Source of the DNA: Denitrificimonas caeni DSM 24390
GTDB taxonomy: Bacteria > Pseudomonadota > Gammaproteobacteria > Pseudomonadales > Pseudomonadaceae
DNA: 64,000 bases
Reading direction: 5' to 3'
NCBI RefSeq assembly: GCF_000421765.1
Contig: NZ_ATXQ01000009.1
Location: forward strand, 54,562-118,561
Shown here one piece after another: positions 1 through 9,042 of the stretch. Below the pieces are notes generated by a model. The model saw only the letters and a list, made by a program, of their open reading frames with translations. It searched no databases and had not been told where the DNA came from. Numbering within the stretch: the stretch's first letter is position 1; each line of letters starts with the position of its first letter. Made by a program: the position numbers and the translations under genes.

Positions 1-2
1 CT

Positions 3-149
3 GTTGGTCTGTCTTGGCGCTTACAAGACACTGACTTAGCCGCGCTCGAAGCGGTAACGCCTGCTGACATTCAAGCAGCAGCCAAACAGTTCTTCACCCA
101 GAGCCGAGCAACAACCCTGTATGTCCACCCTGAGGAGGCGCGCCCATGA
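3..149 (+). CDS. C-terminal end of an upstream M16 (zinc protease-like) peptidase, cut by window start
   Basis: An open frame enters from the left edge and ends at TGA 147-149. The visible 48 residues contain alternating helix-like segments such as DIQAAAKQFFTQSRATTLYV, which resemble the end of an M16 peptidase domain. The stop overlaps the start of the next gene in an ATGA arrangement, which indicates translational coupling. In Pseudomonas-type genomes M16 genes occur as such pairs, the first usually carrying the zinc-binding HxxEH motif; that part lies outside the window, so activity cannot be judged here. Confidence 0.75.
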   Translation, partial: VGLSWRLQDTDLAALEAVTPADIQAAAKQFFTQSRATTLYVHPEEARP

Positions 150-1612
150 TGTCTTTACGTATTTTTAGCGCCAGCCTGATCAGTGCAGCATTACTGTTTA
201 ATGCAGGCTGCAGCACTTTTAGTCAGCAGCAAGCACTGCAAAGCAACTCAGTCGAGCAACGCATCAGCAGCTTAGCCGCGCTGTCCAAGCAAAGCCCAAT
301 CACCCGCACCCTCGACATTCAGGAATGGCGCACCTCAGCTGGCACTAAAGTGCTATTTATGGCCGCACCTGAATTGCCCATGTTTGATTTGCGTTTAACT
401 TTTGCTGCCGGTAGCAGTAAAGACCAGCAGACCTACGGCTTAGCCAACCTCACCAGCGCCATGCTCAATGAAGGCACCGGCACCTTAGATGCGGGACAAA
501 TCGCCGCGCGCTTTGAAGACCTTGGCGCCGAGTTTTCTGCTGGCTCCTACCGCGACATGGCAGTGGTGAGTTTGCGCAGTCTCAGTGACGCTAAACTTAG
601 CAGCCCTGCTCTAGAGTTATTTAGTCAGGTCGCCGCCCAACCAAGTTTCCCGGCGGCTTCATTGGCGCGAATTAAAAACCAATTATTAGCAGGTTTTGAA
701 TACGACAAACAAAACCCCGGCAAGCTCGCTTCTTTAGCTCTGTTTGAGCAGCTGTACGGTGAGCATCCTTACGCACATTCAAGCTCAGGTAACGCTGAAT
801 CTGTACCGGGCATTAGCCGTCAGCAACTGCAGGAATTTCATCGTAACTATTACACGGCAGGCAATGCACAAATTGCTTTGGTCGGTGATTTAAGCATTGC
901 TCAAGCGAAAGCCATCAGTGAAAAAGTCTCCGCACGCTTACCGCAAGGAACCGCGGCGGCGGTGACTCCAGAACCGGTTAAAACACCGACATCCAACACC
1001 CACATTGAGTTTCCTTCAACCCAAACCCATATTTTGCTGGCACAACTCAGCGTCAAACGTGGCGACCCTGATTATCCAGCATTGTTTTTAGGTAACCAAA
1101 TTCTTGGCGGCGGTGGTTTTGGCACGCGCCTGATGGAGGAAGTGCGAGAAAAACGCGGCCTGACCTATGGCATTTATTCCAGCTTAAGCCCAATGCAGGC
1201 CACCGGTCCTTTTATGATTAACGTACAAACCCGTGCCCAGCTCAGCGAGGCAACACTGCAATTGGTGCAAGATTTACTGCGCGATTACCTTGAAAACGGC
1301 CCTACTGCCGCCGAACTCGCCGATGCTAAACGCGAAAGCCTCGGTAGCTTTCCGCTCAGTGCCGCCAGTAACTCGGCGATTGTTGGGCAATTGGCGGCCA
1401 TCGGCTTCTACGATATGCCACTGAGCTGGATGAGTGATTTTATGCAAGATGTGCAAGCGCTGACTGTTGAGCAGGTGCATGCAGCCTTTCAGCGTCATTT
1501 GAATCCTGAGCAGTTAGTAATTGTGACGGCTGGCCCTACGGTTGAGCAATTACCTTTGCCTGAGCCGGTTGATCGCTCAGCAGCCAGCGCACCTGCAGGA
1601 CGCCAACACTAA
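146..1612 (+). CDS. M16 family peptidase-like lipoprotein, non-catalytic partner
   Basis: This 488-residue protein has the two-domain M16 fold. The N-terminus is a lipoprotein signal (hydrophobic run then lipobox FNAGC, lipidation at about Cys22), so it should sit in the envelope facing the periplasm. At the place where active M16 enzymes have HxxEH, this protein reads AMLNEGTG, so the zinc ligands are missing and it is probably the non-catalytic half of a heterodimer with the upstream gene. The C-terminal half carries the M16 features GGGFGTRLMEEVREKRGLTY, typical of the substrate-binding R/Y segment. Translation is coupled to the upstream gene (ATGA) and its TAA overlaps the rsmD start (TAATG). 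Confidence 0.85.
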   Translation: MMSLRIFSASLISAALLFNAGCSTFSQQQALQSNSVEQRISSLAALSKQSPITRTLDIQEWRTSAGTKVLFMAAPELPMFDLRLTFAAGSSKDQQTYGLANLTSAMLNEGTGTLDAGQIAARFEDLGAEFSAGSYRDMAVVSLRSLSDAKLSSPALELFSQVAAQPSFPAASLARIKNQLLAGFEYDKQNPGKLASLALFEQLYGEHPYAHSSSGNAESVPGISRQQLQEFHRNYYTAGNAQIALVGDLSIAQAKAISEKVSARLPQGTAAAVTPEPVKTPTSNTHIEFPSTQTHILLAQLSVKRGDPDYPALFLGNQILGGGGFGTRLMEEVREKRGLTYGIYSSLSPMQATGPFMINVQTRAQLSEATLQLVQDLLRDYLENGPTAAELADAKRESLGSFPLSAASNSAIVGQLAAIGFYDMPLSWMSDFMQDVQALTVEQVHAAFQRHLNPEQLVIVTAGPTVEQLPLPEPVDRSAASAPAGRQH

Positions 1613-2196
1613 TGGCTAAGAAACCTACACAAAGCGCACGCGCCAGCTCCATACGGATCATTGGTGGAGAATGGCGCTCACGCAAACTGACAGTACCTGA
1701 TGCACCAGGTTTACGACCAACACCTGATCGCGTGCGTGAAACGCTATTTAACTGGCTCGCACCGACAATCCAAGGGGCGCGCGTACTCGATGCTTTTACC
1801 GGCAGTGGCGCGCTGTTTCTTGAGGCATTGTCGCGCGGTGCCAGCACTGGCGTGGCAATCGATGCAAGCACTAACGCCGTCAACAATCTGCGCCGTAATC
1901 TAGCGGTATTGCAATGCGATGATGCTGAAGTGTTACGCGTGGATAGCTTGCAATATTTGAGCAACAAGACCGAGCAAGGCTTTGATATTGTTTTACTTGA
2001 TCCGCCGTTTCACCAAGACTTACTGTTAAGCGCCTGCCAGCTGTTAGAAGACAACAACTGGCTCAATAAAGATGCTTGGATTTACACCGAAAGCGAGCAA
2101 GCACCGTCCAGTCTAGGTGTGCCTAGCAGCTGGCGTTTGCACCGTGAAAAGCACACAGGACAAGTGCATTACGCGCTCTGGCAAAAAGTCTCTTGA
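1612..2196 (+). CDS. rsmD: 16S rRNA (guanine966-N2)-methyltransferase RsmD
   Basis: This 194-residue SAM-dependent methyltransferase modifies G966 of 16S rRNA during 30S assembly. The SAM-binding motif I is DAFTGSGALFLEA at residues 60-72, and the catalytic DPPF motif is at residues 130-133, as in the RsmD/N2-G methyltransferase family. The N-terminal IIGGEWRSRKL segment is also typical of RsmD. Its ATG overlaps the stop of the M16 gene, so the two are co-translated. Length matches the family (about 190-200 residues). Confidence 0.95.
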   Translation: MAKKPTQSARASSIRIIGGEWRSRKLTVPDAPGLRPTPDRVRETLFNWLAPTIQGARVLDAFTGSGALFLEALSRGASTGVAIDASTNAVNNLRRNLAVLQCDDAEVLRVDSLQYLSNKTEQGFDIVLLDPPFHQDLLLSACQLLEDNNWLNKDAWIYTESEQAPSSLGVPSSWRLHREKHTGQVHYALWQKVS

Positions 2197-2267
2197 ACCT
2201 TGCTTGCTGACTTAATCAAGCAAATCCAGTAACTTAGTCTTTTTTAATAGTGCCATCGGGGTGATGC

Positions 2268-3161
2268 GTGGAAGCTTTGAAAGGCAAGCTGGCAGTGGGT
2301 GCCTTAAAACTAATTGCGGCATTACCGTGGCGTGGTGTGCAAAATTTTGGCCGTGTATTCGGCTGGCTGATGTGGAAAATTCCTAACCGCTCACGCGAGG
2401 TCGCACGGATTAACCTTAGCCACTGTTTTCCAGAGTTAAACGCTGAAGAGATTGACCAGTTGACCGGACGCAGTCTTAAAGGCATCGGCAAATCCTTCAC
2501 TGAGAGCGCCTGTGCATGGATCTGGCCACCGGCTAAAACCCTAGAATATGTCCGCGAAGTCGAAGGCTTAGAAGTGCTGCAAGAAGCATTGGCCAGCGGC
2601 AAAGGTGTCGTGGGCATCACCAGCCACCTTGGCAATTGGGAAGTACTCAACCACTTTTATTGCGCGCAATGTAAGCCAATTATTTTTTACCGTCCGCCGA
2701 AATTAAAAGCACTCGATGAACTGCTGAAAACTCAGCGTGTGCAACAAGGTAACCGCGTCGCACCCTCAACCCGTGAAGGCATCATTAGCGTGATTAAAGA
2801 AGTGCGCAATGGTGGCTCGGTGGGTATTCCTGCAGATCCAGAACCGAGCCTTAGCTCTGGCGAGTTCGTCCCTTTTCTTGGTACTACAGCATTAACCAGC
2901 AAGTTTGTCGCTGGCATGCTCGGCGGCAAACAAGATAAAGTCAGCGCAGTCTTTTTACATGCCATTCGCCTAGAAGACGGCAGCGGTTTTAAAGTCGTTC
3001 TGGAAGCGGCGCCCGATGATATGTACAGCACTGATACTTACACAGCAGTCAGCGCCATGAGTCGCGTACTGGCCAGTTATGTGCAGCGCTGGCCTGATCA
3101 GTACATGTGGACCATGAAGCGCTTTAAAAAGCGCCCTGAAGGCGAGAAACGCTGGTACTAA
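2268..3161 (+). CDS. Lipid A acyltransferase of the LpxL/LpxM (HtrB) family
   Basis: This 297-residue inner-membrane-associated protein belongs to the LpxL/HtrB lysophospholipid-type acyltransferase family that adds secondary acyl chains to lipid A. The catalytic HX4(D/E) motif is HLGNWE at residues 120-125, and the hydrophobic N-terminus (about residues 8-36) is the usual membrane anchor. It appears to start with GTG at 2268, because the nearby ATG at 2264 is in another frame. The sequence alone does not tell whether it adds laurate, hydroxylaurate or myristate. It stands alone, after rsmD and before a PilZ gene. Confidence 0.85.
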   Translation: MEALKGKLAVGALKLIAALPWRGVQNFGRVFGWLMWKIPNRSREVARINLSHCFPELNAEEIDQLTGRSLKGIGKSFTESACAWIWPPAKTLEYVREVEGLEVLQEALASGKGVVGITSHLGNWEVLNHFYCAQCKPIIFYRPPKLKALDELLKTQRVQQGNRVAPSTREGIISVIKEVRNGGSVGIPADPEPSLSSGEFVPFLGTTALTSKFVAGMLGGKQDKVSAVFLHAIRLEDGSGFKVVLEAAPDDMYSTDTYTAVSAMSRVLASYVQRWPDQYMWTMKRFKKRPEGEKRWY

Positions 3162-3246
3162 CTTTACTATCAATAACAGTATTGATCTTGCGAGGCAAAG
3201 CAGCTTACAGTTGAGCCCTACAGTATTTTTAAATGAGTATCTGTCT

Positions 3247-3513
3247 ATGTCATCACATTTGCGCCAAAGCATTCGCACCAGCATGAATTGCCAGATCAAG
3301 ATCTGCCACCCATCATTTGGAGAAATTTTCGCAACCACCGAAGACTTATCCGATGAAGGGGTATTTATTAAACACGCTGATATGATCAAGCTTAAAAAAG
3401 GTGACATTGTTACTGGACAGGTGCAAGGCTTGCCGATTGAAGCCCCCATCTTAAAAATGGAAATTATGCGCATCACCAGTTCAGGTGCAGGGCTGAAGTT
3501 TTGCCGAGATTAA
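3247..3513 (+). CDS. PilZ domain protein (c-di-GMP receptor type)
   Basis: An 88-residue single-domain protein. It has both halves of the c-di-GMP binding signature: an RxxxR (RQSIR, about residues 6-10) before the barrel and DLSDEG (DxSxxG) further on. A free PilZ domain of this size acts as a cytoplasmic c-di-GMP effector or adaptor. The ATG at 3247 is chosen because it places RxxxR right at the N-terminus; a TTG at 3211 would add 12 residues without family resemblance. The ribosome binding site is weak. Two diguanylate cyclases lie elsewhere in the window, but no direct link is visible. Confidence 0.85.
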   Translation: MSSHLRQSIRTSMNCQIKICHPSFGEIFATTEDLSDEGVFIKHADMIKLKKGDIVTGQVQGLPIEAPILKMEIMRITSSGAGLKFCRD

Positions 3514-3575
3514 GACTAACGCTCAGACATTAAGCCATATTCACGTCAACCTGAGCTGAATAGGCTTAACGCTAT

Positions 3576-4685
3576 CTATGCCGTTAAGCTGCGACGGAAA
3601 CGCGCCAAGGCCACTAAGAAGAACACTGTACCTATCGCTGCCAACGCCAGCATTTCCGGCCAAACCAAGCCAACCCCTGCTCCTCTAAACAAAATCGCCG
3701 TCGACAAGCTGACAAAGTGCGTGGTCGGAGAAAACTGCATCACCATCTGTAACCACTCTGGCATGCTATCGAGTGGTGTACTACCGCCAGATAGCAGCAG
3801 CATTGGCATCACTACCGGAATCGCTAACAGACCAAACTGTGGAATCGAGCGCGCCATCGTGGTTAAGAACACCGCCAGTGCAGTACTGGCAAATAAATAC
3901 AGTCCAGTAACAAACAGATACAACAGCATTGAGCCAGCCAACGGCACACCTAGAGCTTTTTTGACAATCAACTCAAGCGACAGCCAGGTACAAAACACCA
4001 CCACCAAAACGCTAGTCCAGACTTTCGCCAGCATGATTTCAAAAGCCGTTAACGGCAGCACTAGCAAGTGCTCCAAGGTACCGTGCTCACGCTCACGTAA
4101 CAGCGCCGTACCAGTCAATAAAATAGCGAGAATAGTGACGTTATTGATGATCTGAATAATTGCTAAAAACCAGCCGCTTTGCATATTGCTATTGAACAAG
4201 GCTCGGGTTGTCAGCTTAATCGGCGGCTCGCTGGCTGCGCCACTTAATTGCTGCAGCTCGCGCTGAAAAATACGCCCCATATAGCCAGCACCCATAAAGG
4301 CTTGGCTCATCGCCGTGGCATCCACATTGACTTGCAGTTCAGGCTGCTTACCAGCCATTAGGTCTGCTTGAAAATCCACCGGCACATTAATTACGAAGGT
4401 GTAGCGCCCACTGTCGAGCACTTCATCAATTTGCGCATAAGGTATAAGCACTGGCGTTTGAAACTGTGGCGGCCGTAATACTTCAGCGAGCTGGCGTGAC
4501 AGACGACTGTTATCTTCGTCGACAATCGCCACGCTGGCATTGTGTACGCCAATCGAGGAGCCAGAAGCCGGCATATAAATCGCCGCACTAAAGGCATACA
4601 GCATAAATAGCAGCAACACTGAGTCATAACGCAGACTGATCAGCTCTTTGATGCCTAAGCGGAAGATGTGAGATAACTTATGCAC
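3576..4685 (-). CDS. ABC-2 type transporter permease, YhhJ-like
   Basis: A 369-residue ABC-2 family membrane protein: one N-terminal transmembrane segment, a large periplasmic domain (about residues 45-170), then five hydrophobic segments with the ABC-2 motif LREREHGTLEHLLVLPL at the cytoplasmic loop. It lies 3 bp after the fused ATPase/permease gene and is the last gene of a three-gene operon (membrane fusion protein, ATPase-permease, permease). The arrangement matches the yhiI-rbbA-yhhJ operon of enterobacteria and similar operons in Pseudomonas. The substrate is not known from sequence; drug or small-molecule export is the usual guess. Confidence 0.85.
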   Translation of the reverse strand: MHKLSHIFRLGIKELISLRYDSVLLLFMLYAFSAAIYMPASGSSIGVHNASVAIVDEDNSRLSRQLAEVLRPPQFQTPVLIPYAQIDEVLDSGRYTFVINVPVDFQADLMAGKQPELQVNVDATAMSQAFMGAGYMGRIFQRELQQLSGAASEPPIKLTTRALFNSNMQSGWFLAIIQIINNVTILAILLTGTALLREREHGTLEHLLVLPLTAFEIMLAKVWTSVLVVVFCTWLSLELIVKKALGVPLAGSMLLYLFVTGLYLFASTALAVFLTTMARSIPQFGLLAIPVVMPMLLLSGGSTPLDSMPEWLQMVMQFSPTTHFVSLSTAILFRGAGVGLVWPEMLALAAIGTVFFLVALARFRRSLTA

Positions 4686-4688
4686 GAC

Positions 4689-7409
4689 TTAGGCCTCCTG
4701 CTTTTTCAAAAGAACCAGACTCAAGCCGGTAAAGCCTAAGAAAAACCCGAACAAGGCTAAACACTGTGGCCACAGATCGCGTAAATTCAAAGCCTTAGTG
4801 AAGGTACCCACTGCAATATCCAAGAAATAGCCCGCAGGGAATAACACCCCCATCAGCGCCGCACCACCATCCAGCGAAGAGCGTGGCGTGATCAGCCCAG
4901 AAAACTGAATGGTCGGTAAAGTGGTCAAAATCATCGTGCCTAAAATCGCTGCAATTTGAGTTTTAGTCACAGTGGATACCAATAAACCAAAGCTGGTCGT
5001 CGCTAACACATAGAGCACGCCACCCACAGCTAAAGCAAAACCACTGCCTTTCAGTGGCACATCAAACAGCCAACGGTTAATTGCCACCAGCAAGGTAAGA
5101 TTAAGCAGGCTAACCAACAAGTAAGGTATTTGTTTACCCAATAAAAACTCTAAGCGGGTCAAAGGCGTGGCATAAAAGTTGGTGATAGAGCCAAGCTCTT
5201 TTTCACGCACCACGCCCAAAGCGGTCAACATCGATGGAATAAACACTAAAATCAGCGCCATCACACCAGGGCCAATGGCATTCACACTGATCACATCTTG
5301 GTTGTAGCGAAAACGTGTTTCTAAACGCGCGGGCTGCGCTAAAGACGAAACTGCAGCACTGCCTTCATCACGCAATCGCTGCAAGCTTTCTTGGTGCACA
5401 GCTTCGACATAGCCACGGCTAGTTTCCGCGCGAAACGGCATGCCACCGTCCAGCCAAATACCCACTTCAGGTTGTCGTCCCGCATACAAGTCGCGGCCAA
5501 ATCCTGCGGGGATTTCAATCGCCAATTTAATGTCAGCACGCTGTAAGCGCGCATGTAAGTCCTGCATATTCTCTAAAGGTTCACGTTCGGCAAAATAGCG
5601 TGATCCACGAAACGCCTCTAAATAAGCTCGACTCTGCGGACTTTGGTCCTGATCAAGGGTGGCAAAGGCTAAGTCTTCAACATCTAAAGAAATACCAAAG
5701 CCAAAAATAATCATCATGAAGACTGCGCCAAGCAAGGCAAAGGCTAGACGCACACGGTCACGCAGCAACTCTTTACTTTCGCGCACAGCCAAAGCTTGAG
5801 TGCGCTTCAAACTAAAGCCTCGTCGCGGAATACTGGTTAGCGCTTCGGTGGCAGTGCTTTGTGGCTCATGCTGCTCAGCGCTGAATCCTTGCGCCTCTTG
5901 CAAACAGGCCACAAAGGCATCTTCAAGGGTCTCGCCAGCATACTGCTGTTGTAACTCGGCAGGCGTGCCCACCGCCAATACTTTGGCCGCATGCATCAAA
6001 GAAATACGGTCACAACGTTCGGCTTCATTCATAAAGTGGGTGGATAAGAAAATCGTCACCCCTTGTTCGCGCGATAACTCAAATAACAGTCGCCAAAAAT
6101 CATCACGCGCAGCCGGGTCAACGCCTGAAGTGGGCTCATCAAGGATTAACACTTCCGGCTCATGAATCACTGCCACGGCTAAAGATAGACGCTGGCGCAA
6201 ACCTAATGGCAAGGCACCCGCTTGCTCGTTGGTGTAGCTGCCTAATTCAAAGCGTTTAATCAAGGCTTGCGCGCGCTCAGCACCCACTGCTTTAGGGATA
6301 TCAAATAAGTGTGCATGCAGTTCAAGGTTTTGCAGTACTGTCAGCTCGCCATACAGGGAGAAACTTTGCGACATAAAGCCAACACGTTTGCGCGTGGCTA
6401 AATCATTGGCATCCACAGGTTTACCGAGCAGCCAAGCCTCACCTTCTGTGGCTGGCAGCAATCCGGTCAACACCTTCATAGTGGTGGTTTTGCCACAACC
6501 ATTGGAGCCTAAAAAACCAAAAATCTCGCCACGCTTAATCTCAAAGCTAACGTTATTGACCGCAGTAAAATCGCCAAAACGTAAGGTTAGATCAGTGGCT
6601 TTAATCACGATCTCATGCTTATCTGGGGCAAACGGGGTGATCTGTAGCGGCTCAACCTTAACTGCACCAGCCCCTTGGTAGTGGGTAAAAGCATTATCAA
6701 GCTTACCGCTAGGGGTTACGGCTGCTAACTCTTGAGTTAAACCTGAGGCAATCAAGCGACCGCGATCCATCATCAAGCATTGTTCAAACTGCTCAGCTTC
6801 TTCCATATAAGCAGTAGCAACCAACAAGGTTAAATGTGGGCGATCAGCGCGCACCGTCTCAATCAAGTCCCAAAAGTGTCGACGCGCTAAGGGGTCAACA
6901 CCAGTGGTTGGCTCATCAAGAATCAATAAATCGGGGTCATGAATCAGCGCGCAACACAAACCCAGTTTTTGCTTCATGCCGCCCGACAGCTTACCGGCGG
7001 GGCGATCGGCAAAATCAGCCAAATCGGTTGCCGCTAAAAGACTGGCCATGCGCACTTCATGCTCAGCTCGACGCAAGCCAAACAAGGTGGCAAAAAAACG
7101 GATATTTTCTTTGATCGACAAATCAGGATAAAGGTTATGCCCTAAACCTTGCGGCATAAAAGCAATCCGCTGGTACAAGGTTGAGCGATGACGACGCTGA
7201 TCAATCGGGCCATCTAAGACCTGCAACTCACCTTGCTGGAGGATTTTCACTCCAGATATCAAGCCAAGTAAGCTCGATTTGCCGGCACCATCAGGTCCAA
7301 TCAAGCCGCAGCGACTGCCCACTGGCAAACTAAAGCTGACATCTTCCAGCGCCTGCTGCTTGCCATAGCGGTGCGAAATATTGACCGCATTGATTGCTTC
7401 TGTGCTCAT
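4689..7409 (-). CDS. rbbA: Fused double ATPase/ABC-2 permease, RbbA-like
   Basis: This 906-residue protein has two ABC ATPase domains followed by an ABC-2 membrane domain. Domain 1 has Walker A GPDGAGKSS, signature LSGGMKQ and Walker B LLILDEP. Domain 2 has Walker A GSNGCGKTT, a changed signature (LPLGLRQR instead of LSGGxRQ) and Walker B VLILDEP. The membrane part covers roughly residues 550-900. E. coli RbbA has this layout and was described as a ribosome-associated ATPase, but the operon context (fusion protein plus second permease) points to a tripartite exporter. The first domain keeps all canonical motifs, so ATP hydrolysis is likely; the second may be asymmetric. Confidence 0.88.
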   Translation of the reverse strand: MSTEAINAVNISHRYGKQQALEDVSFSLPVGSRCGLIGPDGAGKSSLLGLISGVKILQQGELQVLDGPIDQRRHRSTLYQRIAFMPQGLGHNLYPDLSIKENIRFFATLFGLRRAEHEVRMASLLAATDLADFADRPAGKLSGGMKQKLGLCCALIHDPDLLILDEPTTGVDPLARRHFWDLIETVRADRPHLTLLVATAYMEEAEQFEQCLMMDRGRLIASGLTQELAAVTPSGKLDNAFTHYQGAGAVKVEPLQITPFAPDKHEIVIKATDLTLRFGDFTAVNNVSFEIKRGEIFGFLGSNGCGKTTTMKVLTGLLPATEGEAWLLGKPVDANDLATRKRVGFMSQSFSLYGELTVLQNLELHAHLFDIPKAVGAERAQALIKRFELGSYTNEQAGALPLGLRQRLSLAVAVIHEPEVLILDEPTSGVDPAARDDFWRLLFELSREQGVTIFLSTHFMNEAERCDRISLMHAAKVLAVGTPAELQQQYAGETLEDAFVACLQEAQGFSAEQHEPQSTATEALTSIPRRGFSLKRTQALAVRESKELLRDRVRLAFALLGAVFMMIIFGFGISLDVEDLAFATLDQDQSPQSRAYLEAFRGSRYFAEREPLENMQDLHARLQRADIKLAIEIPAGFGRDLYAGRQPEVGIWLDGGMPFRAETSRGYVEAVHQESLQRLRDEGSAAVSSLAQPARLETRFRYNQDVISVNAIGPGVMALILVFIPSMLTALGVVREKELGSITNFYATPLTRLEFLLGKQIPYLLVSLLNLTLLVAINRWLFDVPLKGSGFALAVGGVLYVLATTSFGLLVSTVTKTQIAAILGTMILTTLPTIQFSGLITPRSSLDGGAALMGVLFPAGYFLDIAVGTFTKALNLRDLWPQCLALFGFFLGFTGLSLVLLKKQEA

Positions 7410-7442
7410 CTTTTACCTAACGCCCCAATCCGTTTTCGTCGA

Positions 7443-7474
7443 CGACAGTGCTCTATTAACGCTGGGCACTGTCG
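7443..7474 (-). other. Intercistronic hairpin between yhiI-like and rbbA-like genes
   Basis: A perfect 9-bp inverted repeat (CGACAGTGC / GCACTGTCG) with a 14-nt loop lies in the 114-bp gap inside the operon. There is no T-tract after it on the minus strand, so it is not a standard terminator. It could affect mRNA processing or partial read-through. Confidence 0.5.
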
Positions 7475-7523
7475 CTTAAATGCATGACTCGCCGGCCAAC
7501 ACGCTCAGCACAGCGAAGCAGAC

Positions 7524-8492
7524 TTACTGTATCGACTCAGGCCAACTGACATCAGCAGCATGGCGCACGTAGGCAGAGCCCGGCATGCCTGGCTTAGCCT
7601 GCGGCACAGCAGCAGGATCGGTGAGGCGCAGCTTCACCCGAAACACTAATTTCTGGCGCTCATCGCGGGTTTCTACTTCTTTGGGTGTGAACTGTGCTTT
7701 GGCGGCAACAAAAGCCACTTGGGCAGGCAATGGCTGCTCACGTAATGCGTCTAAAACAATCCGCGCTTCATCACCAGCAGCTAAACGCCCGGCTAAAGCA
7801 GACGGTAAATAGACATTCATGTATTGGTCAGACGGATCGATCAATAAAAACACCCGACCACCGGCACCGAGTACTTCACCCGGCTCAGCCAAACGCAATT
7901 GCACAATACCGTCCATTGGCGCACGCAAACTGCTGTCATCAATCTCACTGGTCAGTTGCGCGACCATCGCTTCAGCTGCAGTAATCGACGCTTGCGCCGC
8001 CTGCACCTGTGCTTTCGATGCCTCTAAGGCTGCCGAAGAGGTATCAAAACGCGCTTGCTGCTGATCAATTTGCTGGCCGCTGGCATGGCCACGTTCAAAT
8101 AACTCACGAAAACGTTTGAGATCTTGCTGAGCTAAACGGCGCTCACTCTCGCGCAAATGCACTGTTGCCTGAGCTGCAGCGACATTTTCACGGGCACGCA
8201 ACACTTCTGACTGCGCTTGATTACGCTGCGCTTCTAACGTACGTGTATCCACACGTGCGAGTAACTGTCCTGCACTCACACGGTCGCCTTCGGCCACCAG
8301 CACTTCCGCTAAACGACCCGGATGCTTAGTCGCTACCTGCACTTCTGTTGCTTCTAAACGACCGTTCGCTTCGTAAATCCCCTCAGGCAGACGATCTTGT
8401 AACGACTTCCAATAGCCAAAACCACCCGCCGCCACTAAAGCCAGCAACAAGGGTGCAATAAATAAACGAGAAGGACTTTTATGCGTAGACAT
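7524..8492 (-). CDS. HlyD-family membrane fusion protein, YhiI-like
   Basis: A periplasmic adaptor protein of the HlyD/EmrA type, 322 residues from the chosen start. It has one N-terminal membrane anchor, a lipoyl-like half (EVQVATKHPGRLAEVLVAEGDRVSAGQ), a long coiled-coil hairpin rich in Gln/Ala/Glu, the second lipoyl half (SLRAPMDGIVQLRLAEPGEVL) and a beta-barrel domain. The ATG at 8492 is chosen because AGGAG stands 7 nt upstream; the frame stays open a further 17 codons without a better site. It is the first gene of the three-gene exporter operon and should connect the inner-membrane pump to an outer membrane channel encoded elsewhere. Confidence 0.88.
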   Translation of the reverse strand: MSTHKSPSRLFIAPLLLALVAAGGFGYWKSLQDRLPEGIYEANGRLEATEVQVATKHPGRLAEVLVAEGDRVSAGQLLARVDTRTLEAQRNQAQSEVLRARENVAAAQATVHLRESERRLAQQDLKRFRELFERGHASGQQIDQQQARFDTSSAALEASKAQVQAAQASITAAEAMVAQLTSEIDDSSLRAPMDGIVQLRLAEPGEVLGAGGRVFLLIDPSDQYMNVYLPSALAGRLAAGDEARIVLDALREQPLPAQVAFVAAKAQFTPKEVETRDERQKLVFRVKLRLTDPAAVPQAKPGMPGSAYVRHAADVSWPESIQ

Positions 8493-8543
8493 GCTTGCTC
8501 CTAGCAAGTGGAAATAATACAACTCGCGGTATCTGCGCTGCAT

Positions 8544-8874
8544 TACTTATAAAATGAATCAAAACTGCAATCTGCAGTTGGTTACCCAACCACTATCCCA
8601 GTTTCTGCAATACCCATTAAGCATAAGACTATTGTACCCTCTGCACTGCAGGCGTCCAGACACTACCGTCTTAATCAGCTGTAGAAATATTGATCTAGAC
8701 AGTCTTAATACAGTTTTAGAGAAAATATAAAATAAAATTGAACTTTAGTTAAAAGTAATAATCTGTGCTTGTTGAGCTGGAGCTATACTTAACTAATTCA
8801 CATCAATAAAACTGTGCCAAAACACTCGCAACACAGCGAGTCTTGCCAAACAGTTTGCCGAAAGGACGGCAGCG
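8544..8874. promoter_or_regulatory. Divergent intergenic region with sigma-S-like promoter
   Basis: This region separates the exporter operon (minus) from a small membrane-protein gene (plus). At 8782-8792 it reads GCTATACTTAA, which matches the Pseudomonas RpoS -10 consensus KCTAYRCTTAA at every position; the predicted transcript would start near 8799. A hairpin, ACTCGC (8824-8829) with GCGAGT (8836-8841), lies in the predicted leader. The AT-rich stretch 8700-8765 could be an upstream activating region. I see no gene in it. Confidence 0.55.
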
Positions 8875-9042
8875 ATGAAGAGAAAACCTGATTTACTGTG
8901 GATTTTAGCGATTATATTTGGCCTTGGTGTGATTACCACCGGATACACACAAAGCCTATGGGAGCGTTCAGCCAGCTATACAACTCCCGCCTCTTATCAA
9001 ATGCATATTAGTTTGCTACCACAGACCAACGCTGATCAGTAA
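8875..9042 (+). CDS. Small single-pass membrane protein (55 aa), function unknown
   Basis: A 55-residue frame from ATG 8875 to TAA 9040-9042. It begins MKRKPDLLWILA, followed by a hydrophobic segment (about residues 7-22) and a polar tail with GYTQSLWE. A clear AAGGA ribosome binding site precedes it, and the upstream region carries an RpoS-type -10 element, so stationary-phase or stress expression is inferred. Its last 35 bp overlap the 3' end of the convergent cyclo-ligase gene. The positively charged start and single hydrophobic helix suggest an inner-membrane microprotein. I recognise the sequence style from Pseudomonas genomes but know no function. Confidence 0.7.
   Translation: MKRKPDLLWILAIIFGLGVITTGYTQSLWERSASYTTPASYQMHISLLPQTNADQ

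Noticed and set aside
1536..1967. 143-codon minus-strand frame across the M16/rsmD junction
   Set aside because: Lies over two well-supported genes and shows no family features.
2970..3476. 168-codon minus-strand frame opposite the acyltransferase end and the PilZ gene
   Set aside because: The plus strand has a clear PilZ domain and acyltransferase end; the minus frame has no recognisable domain.
4689..7409. Frameshift or gene fusion artefact in the 906-residue ABC protein
   Set aside because: The two-ATPase plus permease layout is the normal RbbA architecture.
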